Part shown: piece by piece, positions 10,086 to 21,948 of the stretch
How positions within the stretch are numbered: position 1 is the first letter of the stretch
How the letters are laid out: every line of letters begins with the position of its first letter
Source of the DNA: Zhengitettix transpicula
Taxonomy: Eukaryota; Arthropoda; Insecta; Orthoptera; Tetrigidae
DNA length: 64,000 nucleotides
Assembly (NCBI GenBank): GCA_037074705.1
Contig: CM073590.1
Coordinates: 165,910,746-165,974,745, forward strand
Reading direction: 5' to 3'
Notes under the pieces: model-generated
What the model saw: only the letters and a program-made list of their open reading frames with translations
The model's database searches: none
What the model was told of the DNA's origin: nothing
Made by a program: the position numbers and the translations under genes

Positions 10086-12199
10086 CTGACCTGTCCGTAT
10101 TGGGCATTTATACTGAAGTAAGGACCTCAGAACTGTGCTAGGATAGCAGGAAATATCCGTCTACATTTTGAACAATGAGGAAATGTTTACCGCTTGACTA
10201 AGAAACACAGATCTACTGTAAATCTCAATTGAAGAGGAAAAGCCTTTGTTCGTAGCTGTGTGTAATGTGTGGCGTTAAACTGTCCACACAAAGTCGTGCT
10301 ACAAAACAATCTTAAGCACATGTGGCGAGCAGCCATGTATCTGCGCGGAATATGCTAAATCATAATTTTTAACTTTTACAAATTAATTTCTGGCGATAAA
10401 TAACCACATCTTTCGTGGAACGCTACAAACTTAGGGCAAAAACAAGGATCGGGACTAAGCCATATATTTCAAAGAAGACGGGTTATAAAATTTATAGAAG
10501 GAACTGGAAGTGGGAATTCCAGAAACTCGAATGAATCAGTTCAAACCCGGAGGAGTCAATGGCCAACGTCGAGTGTTGTTTAGACTCTTGCAAACTATAA
10601 TATAGCTACTAAAGTTAACTTTGAATTTTATAAAGACCAAACAGGTTCCAAGGTTGAAAGTTTCTTCTGACGATTTTCATCGTAAAAGAAATAGAGATCG
10701 GTTTGAATGGAAAAAAAGGACGAAGACAGTTGATTTCCTAATAAAACAAGGGAATCGTAAACTCTGCCCTGACAGTTGTAGGAGTGTTAGACTTTTCATC
10801 TCTTCACAGAACATACATTAAGTTTTCATTTCCTATACTTCATTGTTTATCAAAACAAACAATTGATGTCGAAACTCACATCAACACGAGCCTGAAACTA
10901 CTTTAAAGAGATTCTAGGTATCGATATTCTCGCACCAAGATTGCATGCCGGTGACATCAAAACTTCCGTTTTTCCACAAAAATTATTTTAAAAAATATAT
11001 ATCATACAAATTATCGGCCTGCGGTTATATGTCTTGTTTTAAAGACAAAATAAATATAATCGTGGTAAGTGCGGGACTCGTATGTGGAAGATTTAGATCT
11101 AAATTCATACAGATTGTCGTTCTGGCAAATGCTGCAATGAAGGCCCGAAAAGTGAAGGATAACGACTGAGGCCAATCTACACACTCACAAAGAACCGCAC
11201 AAAATTCAGGTATGTCATACGAGTTCACGACCTGGATATCGCCTCGATCGTCAATGAACAATAATCGATCAAATACTTTCACAATGTGGTATTCGTTTCC
11301 CGATTAACAAATTAATTCGAATTTCGTGAACAGTGCACAATAAAAGACACTGGTTACAATGTCTGCTCGTTAAGTTTCTTACGCCCGTTTATTTCCAGCA
11401 ATCACGATTCAGGCCATAAAATGGCAGAGGCGACAGTTTATTGGACGATTCCACGCCACAACAGAAAGAAATCAACGTGACACGTGGGGAAGGACGTCCC
11501 CATCCATACTGTTACCACACAAACACCATTGACAGAGTAACGAAAACAACACTCAACATTCCACTTCAGTATAAAAGTTTAATCGGAAACTGAAAAGAAA
11601 AGCATTAGTCACAATCCAAAAATACTGGAATGCCAACGCCAAAGGGCCACAATAAGCCCTCACAAATTATATATTCATGATCATCAATCTCCGACGCCAA
11701 ACACTGCCAAGGCAGTGCGAAGCTGTCCAACAGCGGCACATCGTTCAAATACGGAAGTTAAAATCAGAACTACCAAGATAAAAGGTAAATTCTAAAAGGT
11801 TTATTACAATCAAACATCAAATATTTTTATAGAAAACAAAAAAAAACTAGCAGAAAAATGGAAAGACACAATTACTCCTCAACTATCTGTACAACTATGC
11901 CGTGCTGTGATAAACAATAGCGAGTTACCAGTTGCTGGAATTAAAACTTCGATACAACAGCCCTTTTTCTTTTACAGACTTGTGATTACGGGAAACAAAA
12001 CTGCCAACATGAGAATATTAATGTATTACTAAAGTTACGAGTTGTAAAAAAACAAAACAGTTTTGCAAATAATATTGATAATTGTTCTTTATAATAAGAA
12101 TAAACTTTTAGGCTAATGACGTCAAAAAAATACCATCTTTGATGTAGAATAAGTAGCACATGTCGCCACATAAAACTCCAAAGCCGACCTACTGCAGTA
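10086..12199. other. Unassigned intergenic DNA
   Basis: Open frames at 10621-10821 and 10945-11169 lack known motifs. A donor-like CGTG/GTAAGTGC at 11066 is isolated. I see nothing I can support as a gene. Confidence 0.4.
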
Positions 12200-12431
12200 T
12201 TGGGGTCAGCCTGGTGGTTGCCTCGCATCACAGAGGTCCCGGATTCGAATCCCGGCGAGGGCATAGATGTTTGTGTGCGTGAGACAAGCTCTCGTCAAAT
12301 AAATCCCCCGACAAGGAAAACAGAGATTCCATAATGAGTCGCTAATAACCTGAACTCTTGATGCGACTGTAAAAAAATCCATTTTAAAAAACCTCCAAAA
12401 CGTTATACATACATATATATATATATAATAG
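12200..12431 (+). mobile_element. tRNA-derived SINE
   Basis: A pol III A-box-like GTCAGCCTGGTGGTTGC at about 12205 and a B box GGATTCGAATCCC at 12241-12253 sit in a tRNA-like head. The head has a foldable anticodon-like arm (CCTC...GAGG) and T arm (CCGG-loop-CCGG). The head is shorter than a real tRNA and runs into an unrelated body of about 150 bases. The body ends in a CATACATATATATATATA tail, as expected for a SINE. Orientation is plus; age is moderate because the promoter boxes are good. Confidence 0.75.
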
Positions 12432-15286
12432 TGAGTGAGACGTAGGGAGACATCATGATAATACTTGGCAAATGAATCTTTGTACAAGATTTTCAAGACA
12501 CAATAAGCTCAGCTGGCAACAGTTAGCTGGAATAAGATGTTTCATATGCTAGAACCGTCGTCGTACACATTACTCCCACGCCGATGTTATTGGGCCAAAA
12601 AGCTGACCTTTCCGCAAAGAGAAGTGCAGAATGAGAACACAGACACGCCAAATGCCAGTTATCCAAACAAGCCTCAGTTTGTTATGATCATTGTAGTGAC
12701 GATTTTCTCTAATACGTAGTCGGCATTGCAAACATAATAAATGACCTGTAAAATTTAAGGAAAATAAAATTAATCGATTAATCATTTGTGATGAATCGAT
12801 TGATTGATCACAAATGCTTCAATGATATACGTTATCTTCAAATAAAACCAAATTTCCTCTAGTACGTTTTGTTTTTCAAAGAAAACGTGTCATTTTATAT
12901 AAGCAGGAGCTTCCGGCATTAATGCCATAGACATCTGAAAAAAAACATCAATTTTATAACAGACATCTACGATTTTACAGATGTAATAATTACATGTTTA
13001 CCTATATATTAACATAAACCCTAAATTTGTTATACATTCGCATGCCCCATATCCCTCTAATACTATATATTTCCCTACAATATTTTTTTGGACGTGAATA
13101 ATGTAAAATTCTGAGGGAAACTTCAATCATTCAAAAGAGAAAGGTGAAAAAAATTGTATTCAATAGGTTCCCAAAAAAATCGGTATATGACTGATCAGAA
13201 AATTTTCACAGTAACAAAGTCTGTATACAATACATTCAATTCACGAATGTTGTAAATAACATAAGTCTGTTACGTTCATGGAGCATGTTTTGTCTGACCA
13301 GGAAAAAATAGATATGTAACCGGTATCTATGTATTTGTCTACTTCGATTAACTGTGTTCCAGTTAGCAAAATTAAGAAAATATATGTTACTTCTCCGTAA
13401 CTCAAAACCCATGGCACGAAAGGGAAACGTGCTATAAATTAAGTAGATAACAGTCTACGTATAAAGATTATGATATTAAAATTAGTTTTCTTCCATACAA
13501 GTCTATAACTGCATAACTAAATTTTTATTTTTAAAATTAATTGCAGAATTACATAAATGCAATGCGAAGTAATCTCAATACTGGTCCAGAATCAGGAACT
13601 ACTGCTCTTAAACCCTAAGTCGATTTATTGAGCAAAATTTGTTTTCGGTAGTACTGTGTATTCGCAAAAAAAAATAGATATGGCATCGATAGTTCTCCTG
13701 TTCACCTGGTCGCGAATGGAGACATCGTATCACACATGCTAGCGAAGTCTGCCGTCTCATTTACGACGCAACTCTTCATTTATAACTAAGTTATGCTCCT
13801 GGGAACGTGCCAACAGGACTAACTTATTAAATTCTTCCCTAGACGCAACAAAAATCTCTCCCATGTTTACGGTTGGGTGGGATGAGCGTAGGTCGAAGAA
13901 ATATCTACACTCAGACAGCGGTCGGAGATTTCTCATTTAGTAAGGCGAGTAATAATATTTTTGCCCTAGAGTTGGAGAAACGCTGACACGCGGAGCTCGC
14001 TCCATATTTAACACTCACACAGCTGTCTTCGGATAACACCCCGAGGGAAATAATTATGACCAAAATATCACGCCTCGGGTCGAGAGTGACTTATAACTCG
14101 CTAAAAACCAGGAAAAAATCCTGAGGTCTCTTTCAGAGAAAATACGCGACCACAAGTGCTTTTACTATTAAAAGTCAAGTAATAATATCACAGATTTTGG
14201 TAAACTCTGAGATACTCGACATTCTCATTTCAGTAGGCTAATTATAAGTAAATTTTAGCAATAGAGTATATGACAATACTCTTACATCTGATATAAGAAA
14301 GACAGTATTTATACTCTATTAGACAATAATTAATACTAACTAAGACAAAACTGTAATGATAAATTTTTTTACCGGTAGCCTCAAGTAGCTAACTAATGTA
14401 GAAACAAAATTTTCTACTATAGTACTGCAGCAATTGAAGATAAGTGCTTTTCTACTTATCCTATTGCAATTCTCCTCAAATAATCGATCACACGCAGCAA
14501 AATCAACACCTATTCTATAGCTTTGGTGTCCAGAATATAGACAGTATATTATTTACAAAACAAAGGCAACTTCTGGGAATTATTAAAGGCCGTAAAACGT
14601 CATTTTATTCGCGCTACATTTAGTTCTCAGGACAGGTGAATTTATTTCTAACTGTCCTCTTCATGTTGTAAGTCTTAGTGTTTAATTTGCCTCAAATTTA
14701 AAGAGCCTCAAATTCCGGAGCACAAAATTATAACAGAAAAAAATCAACACAGTAGTTCTAAAAACCCCACACCAACAATTAGGGACTACGCGCCTCGTCG
14801 GATTTGGGGCACGAACATCTTTGTGAGTTCGCCAAACTGTATCCACGTCGCGACAAGTCTTCCTTATTGGAGTCAAAAGGAATATAAGGGGCCCATAGTT
14901 TCGTAATGCACGCAAATCAACTACAGTCAAAACGTGTTTCTAATTTAAGTTAATAAATTCTTCACTTTTTCAGCTAATTGGAATCTGACGTCAAACATTT
15001 CATCAGTCGCTCTAACTTAAGCGTGCATCTTTTCTTATTCCCATGATGCCACTGAGTGACGCAAGGAGAAGCACTATTAAATCTAGGACATCAAGTAATG
15101 ATTATAACCTGAAATTCTGTTGCACACCACACCATGTTTTCAGCGGACGTTGAATCATGCATCAGCATAAAATAAGAAAGGAATAATTTTCAATTGAAAA
15201 TAAAACCATTAATGCATCCTGAGAATATCGGTTCGAATGCACTTTCATTTATACAGCCTAAACTCGGATACTGACGGATAAAGTTG

Positions 15287-15288
<2 letters not shown>
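12432..15288. other. Unassigned intergenic DNA with one hairpin
   Basis: There is no gene I can support. At 12785-12817 ATTTGTGAT and ATCACAAAT are inverted around an ATCGAT centre, a possible hairpin of unknown meaning. The minus frame at 14682-14930 has no recognised domain. Confidence 0.4.

Positions 15289-15329
<41 letters not shown>
15289..15329. repeat. (TA)n microsatellite
   Basis: About 20 uninterrupted TA dinucleotides abut the TG start of the LTR-like unit at 15330. Confidence 0.97.
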
Positions 15330-15332
<3 letters not shown>

Positions 15333-16397
15333 AATATTCAATATAAATAAACAATTTAAATAAAACACAAAGCCCGACGTTGACGTTCCAATTTGTAGTG
15401 ATTCTAATTTTTTATTATTAGAATGCAAAATCTGGCGTCCAATAAAATAATTACCGAAACAATTAAAATTTTTATCAAGAAAAACCACACGTTGACGACG
15501 CCAATTTTGTAGTAAAACAATTATCAGATGTTTTAATAAAAATCAGGATTTAAAATATACAAACAAATTAATTTATTAAAGCAAATTATTACCTTACACT
15601 TAATACTTTACAATAATACCACGGCTATTTCTCAGGGCTGTTCACCGGACCTTTAATAAAGAATACTTATTAAACAATCAAATTTACCAAGCTATCAAGG
15701 CATTAATTCAAACAATCAATAGAATATTGAAATACAGAATATGAGTTATAAAATTTAAAATCTGAACTCGGAAATCTGTCCATAATATCATTTACTTGCG
15801 GGTTTACAGATAGTAAATTGTGCTGTTTTACCTTAATGTTCTCTGCTACCAAGGAAATTGGCTCGTTAATACACACACAATTATTAACACTTCATAGACA
15901 GGCCATTTATACATTGAATTTAATACTCAACACTTTCTGCTTGCTAAAATGACTCACAACGCTTGCTTCGCTGTTTCTTCTAACAAAATCTTAATAACAC
16001 ACTCCAAAGTTTGTTATCAGCTGGATGCAATAACCGGGGGCTCCCAATAATTGAAGAAAAATGTCTTATTCATATATGTAAGAAAGACTCCAAACTATAA
16101 TAGTTGGCATTGGATCGTCGAAATTTTTTTTTCACCGACAGGAACCTGTAGACCGTTTTTGAATATTTGAGCTGTTAAAATACAGCCAGACACTTTCTGA
16201 ATTTCCGTCCTTTCTTGGCCGTCTTCTACCATACACTCTGGAGCACTGAGCGTCTAGCGAACGAACTTCTACAATCCCATTAAGCATGCATTAGTGCCAC
16301 ATATTCTTGTATATATATAACTTGTGTGTTTTTACGCCGCCAACAATACAAGTCCAAATTTTGTTGATTAATTGATTATTTTCTTTTAATTACCACA
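15330..16397 (-). mobile_element. LTR-like unit 1 set in (TA)n (possible solo LTR)
   Basis: The unit starts TGTAATATTC and ends TAATTACCACA, so it has TG...CA termini with a short TGTAAT-type terminal inversion. (TA)n lies on both sides. At 1068 bases without a coding frame it fits a solo LTR. The block TTTCTCAGGG at about 15630 recurs in unit 2 as TTTCTCAGGGTCATT and, on the opposite strand, in unit 3 as TTATCTTAGGGTCATT. This suggests one diverged family, with units 1 and 2 reversed relative to unit 3. The start contains two primer-binding-site-like repeats. ATAT-type target choice is known for some Gypsy-type LTR elements; assignment to that group is inference. Confidence 0.5.
15377..15513 (-). 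repeat. Paired primer-binding-site-like repeats next to unit 1 terminus
   Basis: ACGTTGACGTTCCAATTTGTAG at 15377 and ACGTTGACGACGCCAATTTTG at 15489 are diverged direct repeats 112 bases apart. On the minus strand they read CTACAAAATTGGCGTCG and CTACAAATTGGAACG. This resembles an LTR end (TACA) followed by a TGGCGCC...ACGT tRNA-Lys-type primer-binding site as used by many LTR retroelements. The match is degenerate, and two copies so close imply nested or duplicated LTR ends. Confidence 0.35.
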
Positions 16398-16411
16398 ATA
16401 TATATATATAT
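16398..16411. repeat. (TA)n linker between two LTR-like units
   Basis: Seven AT dinucleotides separate the CA end of unit 1 from the TG start of unit 2. They are probably the shared remains of one microsatellite target. Confidence 0.9.
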
Positions 16412-17354
16412 TGTAATAAATAGTTAAGAATTAATTAATTAAACAATTTAATAAGCAAAGATTTTCCAATTAATTTAATTCAATAGTTGGTTGATGAATC
16501 AATTATATTCATTTTTATTTAAAGTGTAGGATTGCAAAATAATTACGAAATTCTTTAGGTACTTCACAAGACAATTTACTTTTATTTCGTTGAAATTTAC
16601 AAAAAAAATTACGAGATTATTTACATTTAAAGTTTTTCAATTGTATAGATTTTACAACTCTTTTCTCAGGGTCATTTATTTATGCCTTCTAAGTAAAGAA
16701 ACAACCTTTATATTTACGTTAAACAATTAAATTCCTTTTCAAACTAAGAAGTTAAACAATCAAATAAAACGTGAAATCGAAATCTGACGACTTTACCTTT
16801 AATTATCGTTTACAAAACTTGATCAAATTTGTTCGTATTTACAAAACATCTACCAGGCTCAACTCTCTTGGGCTCCGGCTCACCTCACAATTCACACTAA
16901 AAGGCCATAAAATCACTCAATTTACATGGATTAAAGAACACTGTCGTAACTCTGGATCTCCTCTGGAAACTGGAAGCTGCACACTCCTTCTGGATTATTG
17001 GTTGGGCAAATAGTTCCAAATTATTTCTCTCTTGAATTGGTGGCGGTCACAATACTTATAGATTTTTTTATTTCGGCGTGATTTATTTGGTTACTGCTTG
17101 TGACATTAACGTTGAAATTTTACTGTCGAAAAGTTCTTACTCAAATTTAACTTTTAATCTTTCCGGATGAATTTGTGCCTGCCACCCTGCTCGCTGTCTG
17201 GTTTCCAACTTCCGACTTGACTTCCAACACCCGACTGTTGTTTCAGAAAGCGCTCGCGGTCAAACAAAACTCGCCTATACATTGTCGCCTTTGAAATTGG
17301 GACCGCTAACAATCCACTACAAATATCCAATTATCAAAACCATTAATTAGTATT

Positions 17355-17357
<3 letters not shown>
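16412..17357 (-). mobile_element. LTR-like unit 2 set in (TA)n
   Basis: This 946-base unit starts TGTAATAAATAG and ends TTAGTATTACA, so TGTAAT/ATTACA are inverted termini. (TA)n flanks both sides. It has the TTTCTCAGGGTCATT block at about 16655. No coding frame has family resemblance; the 80-codon frame at 16771-17013 is unremarkable. I infer a sibling of units 1 and 3. Confidence 0.5.

Positions 17358-17391
<34 letters not shown>
17358..17391. repeat. (TA)n microsatellite
   Basis: About 17 TA dinucleotides directly follow the ATTACA end of unit 2. Confidence 0.97.
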
Positions 17392-20300
17392 CATACAAAC
17401 TGGGGACCAAAAACCTTGTCAGTTCTTTGTTTCATAATTTGATTTCGGCATTACGAAAGAATATGAATTATGTAATTTATTATGTGATTGACCAGAGCTC
17501 TCTTACAGTTATTAATTACGGTTTACAGAAAGCAATTCTCTTTAATATTTTTGTAATTAATTGAACTACAAATAAGTCCGGTGGAAGTCATAAAACATTA
17601 CAATATAACAAAACAATTAAATAAAAGAATATCGCCTACTCAGAAAACACTTTCATCTTCAATCCTCACTTAACTTCACTTAATTACAGCCTTATAAGAT
17701 GCCTTCTAAAAGTACTGATCGAAAGATAACTCTCGAAGACCAATACTGCAGGCAACACATTGCAGTTCTCAATAGTTCTCTATAAGGAATGAGAATTTAC
17801 CGACTATGTTATACGTATAGTCCCTCCTCCTATGTCGGTTATTGTAACGGGTCGCGTACTTCTTTCCGCGCCTATAAGATCTAAAGACCGCACAGAGTCT
17901 GATATATTTTCGTCTCCTTCCTAGTGGTTCTCACCGCAATGGACTGACTTTTTCTTGTCCGTCCCCTGGTCTTCTGACTTAATTTAGGTAATTTCCGCTG
18001 CACTTCTCTGATGACTAGTTGGGTTTTCATATACGGGTCTCAAATACACGCACGATATTCCAATATAGACAGAACGGAGTTCCTTGGCTCCAGCGCTACC
18101 TTCAATATACTACTAATAAAATCTTCGCGATACGCGATGAACTTGATCAATGGTCAAATACTTTCCCAGTGAAGTTGCTGCAGAAAGATTTCTCGGGTTT
18201 CACACAGATACCAACAGCGATTAAACCGCGACGTTTCGACGACCGGAAGCTGTGTCACCTTCTAGGCGTCATGAACTTAACAAAAAAGAGTTGGAATTAG
18301 TTCGAACTTCGTAGTTGAAAGATAAATACATTGTTATTAGAAAATGTGACTATTTAATCGTCAAATTCTCAGTTCCCACATAGGCGCGTAGTGTATCCCA
18401 ACTAAGGCTTGTAAAAGTTGCACTCCAAGCATCGTAATTCCTCGCAGTTGTACAACAAATCTACTCAAGAAGTAAAACGAAACCTAATGATTTGAATAGT
18501 AGTGAATATATTTGAATGAGTTTCTATTTCGCTTACCAATAAATATATTCCAGCAGCTAGTCAATACAACGGTCGTGTATCAGTACAATGGTCAGTGACC
18601 AATGAAATTCACATTAATGACGAATCTTCGACCATGGTCACAATTTATACATACTCCTAATAAAACAGTAAAATATTTAATTTTATATTTTTACTGAAAC
18701 TCGCTTTAAGATATTTGCAAGTGTCGTTCTACGTTCCATAGTGCGTAGAAATGTTTTTTTTTCCTTCTTGTAAATTTTGGTCGAGTTCTTAAGATTCCAT
18801 ATTTGGGTTTGATTTAATCGCCGTCAAAGATCGGTACCCCGTCTATGCACGTAATTCCTCCATATGCCGTACAATTATCAGAAATTGTTTTAACTTGAGA
18901 TTAATTTCAATAGGGCAATTCATGTTCCTTATCAGTTTCAGACACCAAATTTCTGAAGGGATTGTTTAATTTTCAATTGAACGAAACGAGGATTTTCTGT
19001 ACGCAAAACACTCCGGGTATTTAGTGATACTTCGGATTAACTTTGACAATAGTTCCTAAAATGCAGCAGAAATATAATTACATGTTACTTTATTTGGTAT
19101 AATTTAGTACAATTACTGTACAGACCTCCTCATATAAATGTATTTGTGTGCCAGTCACTACCAATTTCTACTGATAGTACTGATTATTGGGAATGAAAAT
19201 CCACCCATGACCTTTCGAGAGACAAGTGTAAAATCGAAATCAGGTTAACTAAATTAAGAAGCATTGTTCCTTTCCACGAGTCAGAAAACAAATGGAATAA
19301 CCAAATAAATATATAACCTATGGCCTACTAGAATGGTATTAATAACTCTCGTTAACTTCGTGACCTTCTAAATTATTGAAAGAGGTATGGGGGTTTTGAA
19401 AGACGGACATAACATTGTGGGTCTTATCTAAATGATGCCTAATACGCCCATTGGTGCCAAGTATGTGGCTGTGTATGTTAATGAGCGGAAATGTCGCCAA
19501 TCCCAGAAATACGCAGCATGTTTGTTGCTCCAGTTGGCGTCACCTGCCCCGTGACGTAACAAGGCCAGGCGGCGGTGTGCTAATTGGGTCCCAGGTGACA
19601 ATCCCACCAAAGAGCCTAGAAAAACCACCAACGAACACGCCAATAACCAAAGTTACTTCTTCAAGGCAAGCTGAGGAGCAGGCAGAAGAGAGTCGTACGG
19701 TTGCTACTTTTAGATGGATTGCACTAGCTACGTGACAAACTGGAACAAAAATAGATATGCATAGTGTTCCGTGAAGAAGAATGCCCGATAAACAATATGT
19801 TCAGAAACACTTTGTAAGGCTTCATTACTACTTAAAAATGAATTGACGGGTAAAGCGAATAAAAAACGTCCTTACAATGTCAGATTGAGAAGCACTTTCT
19901 TCTTTTACACATAGGAAAATGCCTACTTCATGATGTATTGAAGTCTACCACAGACGAAAAAACGGACGAGTAGAAAAGCTAATTCATAGTGGTAAAATAA
20001 TAGTCCAAGTACACTAAATTTCATAAGTTCGAAATGACTAGAATAGTAGCGTGAGGAGAAGAAATTTCAGATAAATTTCGAAGTAGACGCTATAAAATAA
20101 TATCGAAACACGAACTAGTAAAATTTAATCTTACGTTAAAGGATACTACTTTAAAAAGGGTTTCATGGTCGCTATTAGGCATATCGGTAAACCAAGTGGT
20201 ATAAAATTGTACGTTTAGAACCCGGCAGAGAAGAAAGTAATTTTAAGTGAGATGAAAGTGTAAACTGTCATTCTAAGAAATTTTACACTCAGCGTTAAAA

Positions 20301-20512
20301 TAATTTGATGGTGTAAGATGGTTTAATATTTTGAAAAGATAGATAAAAGTGAAAGCACGAGTGTAATTGTTGACATAAAAACTCGTAAAACAACAATAAA
20401 AAATTATTGAATAAAAACATGAAATATATAGTAGATTTCTGGATCCACAAATAATTATATTTGAAACCTTCAAATAATACCGTTATGGAAGGAATAAGAG
20501 CACGAGGAGCGC
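17392..20512. other. Unassigned DNA with two GC-richer patches
   Basis: A 93-codon open frame at 18019-18300 begins only at a TTG and has no recognised motif. A GC-rich patch at 19430-19740 is open in several frames on both strands, so coding strand cannot be assigned. I do not recognise either. Confidence 0.35.
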
Positions 20513-20518
20513 ACTTAC

Positions 20519-20554
20519 CTTGATCCTCTTATTTTTTACTTCTCATTGCACGAT
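20519..20554 (-). other. Candidate 36-base non-coding exon
   Basis: On the minus strand a strong acceptor (TTTTTTTACGTTACAG) is followed 36 bases later by a strong donor (CAAG/GTAAGTGC). All three frames of the segment contain a stop, so it cannot be an internal coding exon. It could be an untranslated exon of a minus-strand gene, a poison exon or chance. Confidence 0.25.
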
Positions 20555-21120
20555 CTGTAACGTAAAAAAACAATTACTATATTATACACGGAATCGCATA
20601 ATTAAACTTTTGCATTAGTTATGAGACAGGTATTTCGTGATCGGCGTTCATATTACGAACATCAAAGCCATCACAAAAAAGCAAAACATCAAGTGTTACT
20701 TTAAACTAAATTAATTTTATCTTAGCTGATATGCACCAGAAAATTAGATATGCCAATTGCAAAGCACGTAATTAGGGTTAGTTATGGCTATACAGCCTAC
20801 TTCGTTACAGAGGCCGGGGCAGTGATTCATGGATGCCATTACTAAGCGTGAAAATTGTACGACTGCTACTGGAATACATCTGCAACACTCAGATGATGCA
20901 ACAGATCGCTAAAAATTTTAGTCAATGCCCTTAATAACTAATCTGAGAAAACTATATTATAATTTTACTTTTAACGACGTACCTGGTTAAAATATTTAAT
21001 AATACTATTGTAATATGTACTACACTTAAATTCATACCTAAATGCACTGAAAAAGTGATTTCGCACAAATACGGGACTACTAGATGCATAAAGTGAACAC
21101 AGACTCCAACCAGAAATGAA
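20555..21120. other. Unassigned intergenic DNA
   Basis: Nothing recognisable lies here before the 3' tail of the non-LTR element. Confidence 0.4.
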
Positions 21121-21948
21121 GGGTTTCTTAGTCTTCTTCTTCTTCTTTTATTGTCACTATAACCCAATGTCAGTTTTGACCTTATTAACCATTTTCTTCC
21201 ATTCCGCCCTCTCCTGTGTCAGTCTCCGCTATCCTCTTACTTTCATGGTTTGTATATCCTTCTCGATGTCATCTACCCATCTTGCCCGGGGTCTCCCCCT
21301 TTTCCTCCTCCCAATTGGCTTCCAGTCCATAATCCGTCTAGGTGTTCTGCTATCATCCATCCTAAGTACGTGTCCCATCCAGGCCAACCTTCTGCTCTTG
21401 ATAAACCTAACAATGTCCTCGTTATTCATGATCTGCTCTAGTTCTCTGTTTGTTCTAATTCTCCATTCGTACATACAGGTCCGTATTTCCTTCTCAGTAT
21501 CTTGCGTTCAAATATTCTGAGTAAGTGCTTATCATTGTTATTAAGGGTCTACGTTTCACAACCGTATATCACTACAAGTCTTATAAGTGTTTAGTAAATT
21601 TTTAACTTCAATTCCCTATTTAACATCTTGGATTTCATTAATTTTCCATACATGTAGTAAGTTCTGTTACCATTGATGATACGTTATTTTAGTTCACTTC
21701 CCACATTATTTTCACTGTAAAAGTTTTGAGCTTAAATATGTGAAATCCTGTACTCGTTCAAAGGTATAATCATTTAATTTAATATTATTTGTACTAGATT
21801 CTTTCTTTGTAACCATCATATATTTAGTTTTCTTTCCATTAATTATAAACCCTCTTTCCTTAAGACAGTGATCTATTGTGGCCATCGTTTGTCTTAATTC
21901 ATCTATATTTCTAGAGAACGGGTTTCCTAGTACACCATCCAAAAGACG
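21121..21948 (-). pseudogene. Non-LTR retrotransposon RT C-terminus, RTE/L2-like, 5' truncated
   Basis: Minus-strand pieces in order are: LGNPFSRNIDELRQTMATID and ERVQDFTYLSSKL just after the polymerase catalytic core; IYGCET.TLNNNDKHLLRIF and ERKILRRKYGP in the thumb-like region; then RRLAWMGHVLRMDDSRTPRR and GRRKRGRPRARWVDDIEKD. That last GH..RM...GR...GRP..RW.DD signature is typical of insect endonuclease-reverse transcriptases. Stops and frame changes separate the pieces. The YADD motif is missing because the copy begins just after it. The 3' end on the minus strand runs into a (GAA)n-like tail at about 21127-21150. It is dead; the exact clade is uncertain. Confidence 0.85.

Noticed and set aside
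10668..10695. CTGACGA, TTTT-loop-AAAA, GAAAT: hammerhead-like string on the plus strand
   Set aside because: It is a lone match without homologous arms or repeat context. About one such chance match is expected in this length of DNA.
12203..12265. Possible true tRNA gene
   Set aside because: The tRNA-like head is too short and lacks an acceptor stem. The body and tail identify a SINE instead.
15288..15488. 66-codon minus-strand open frame
   Set aside because: Its end is translated (TA)n microsatellite and the rest is LTR-like non-coding sequence.
19430..19740. Protein-like frames in a GC-rich patch
   Set aside because: Both strands are open in several frames with no family resemblance; noted only as unassigned.
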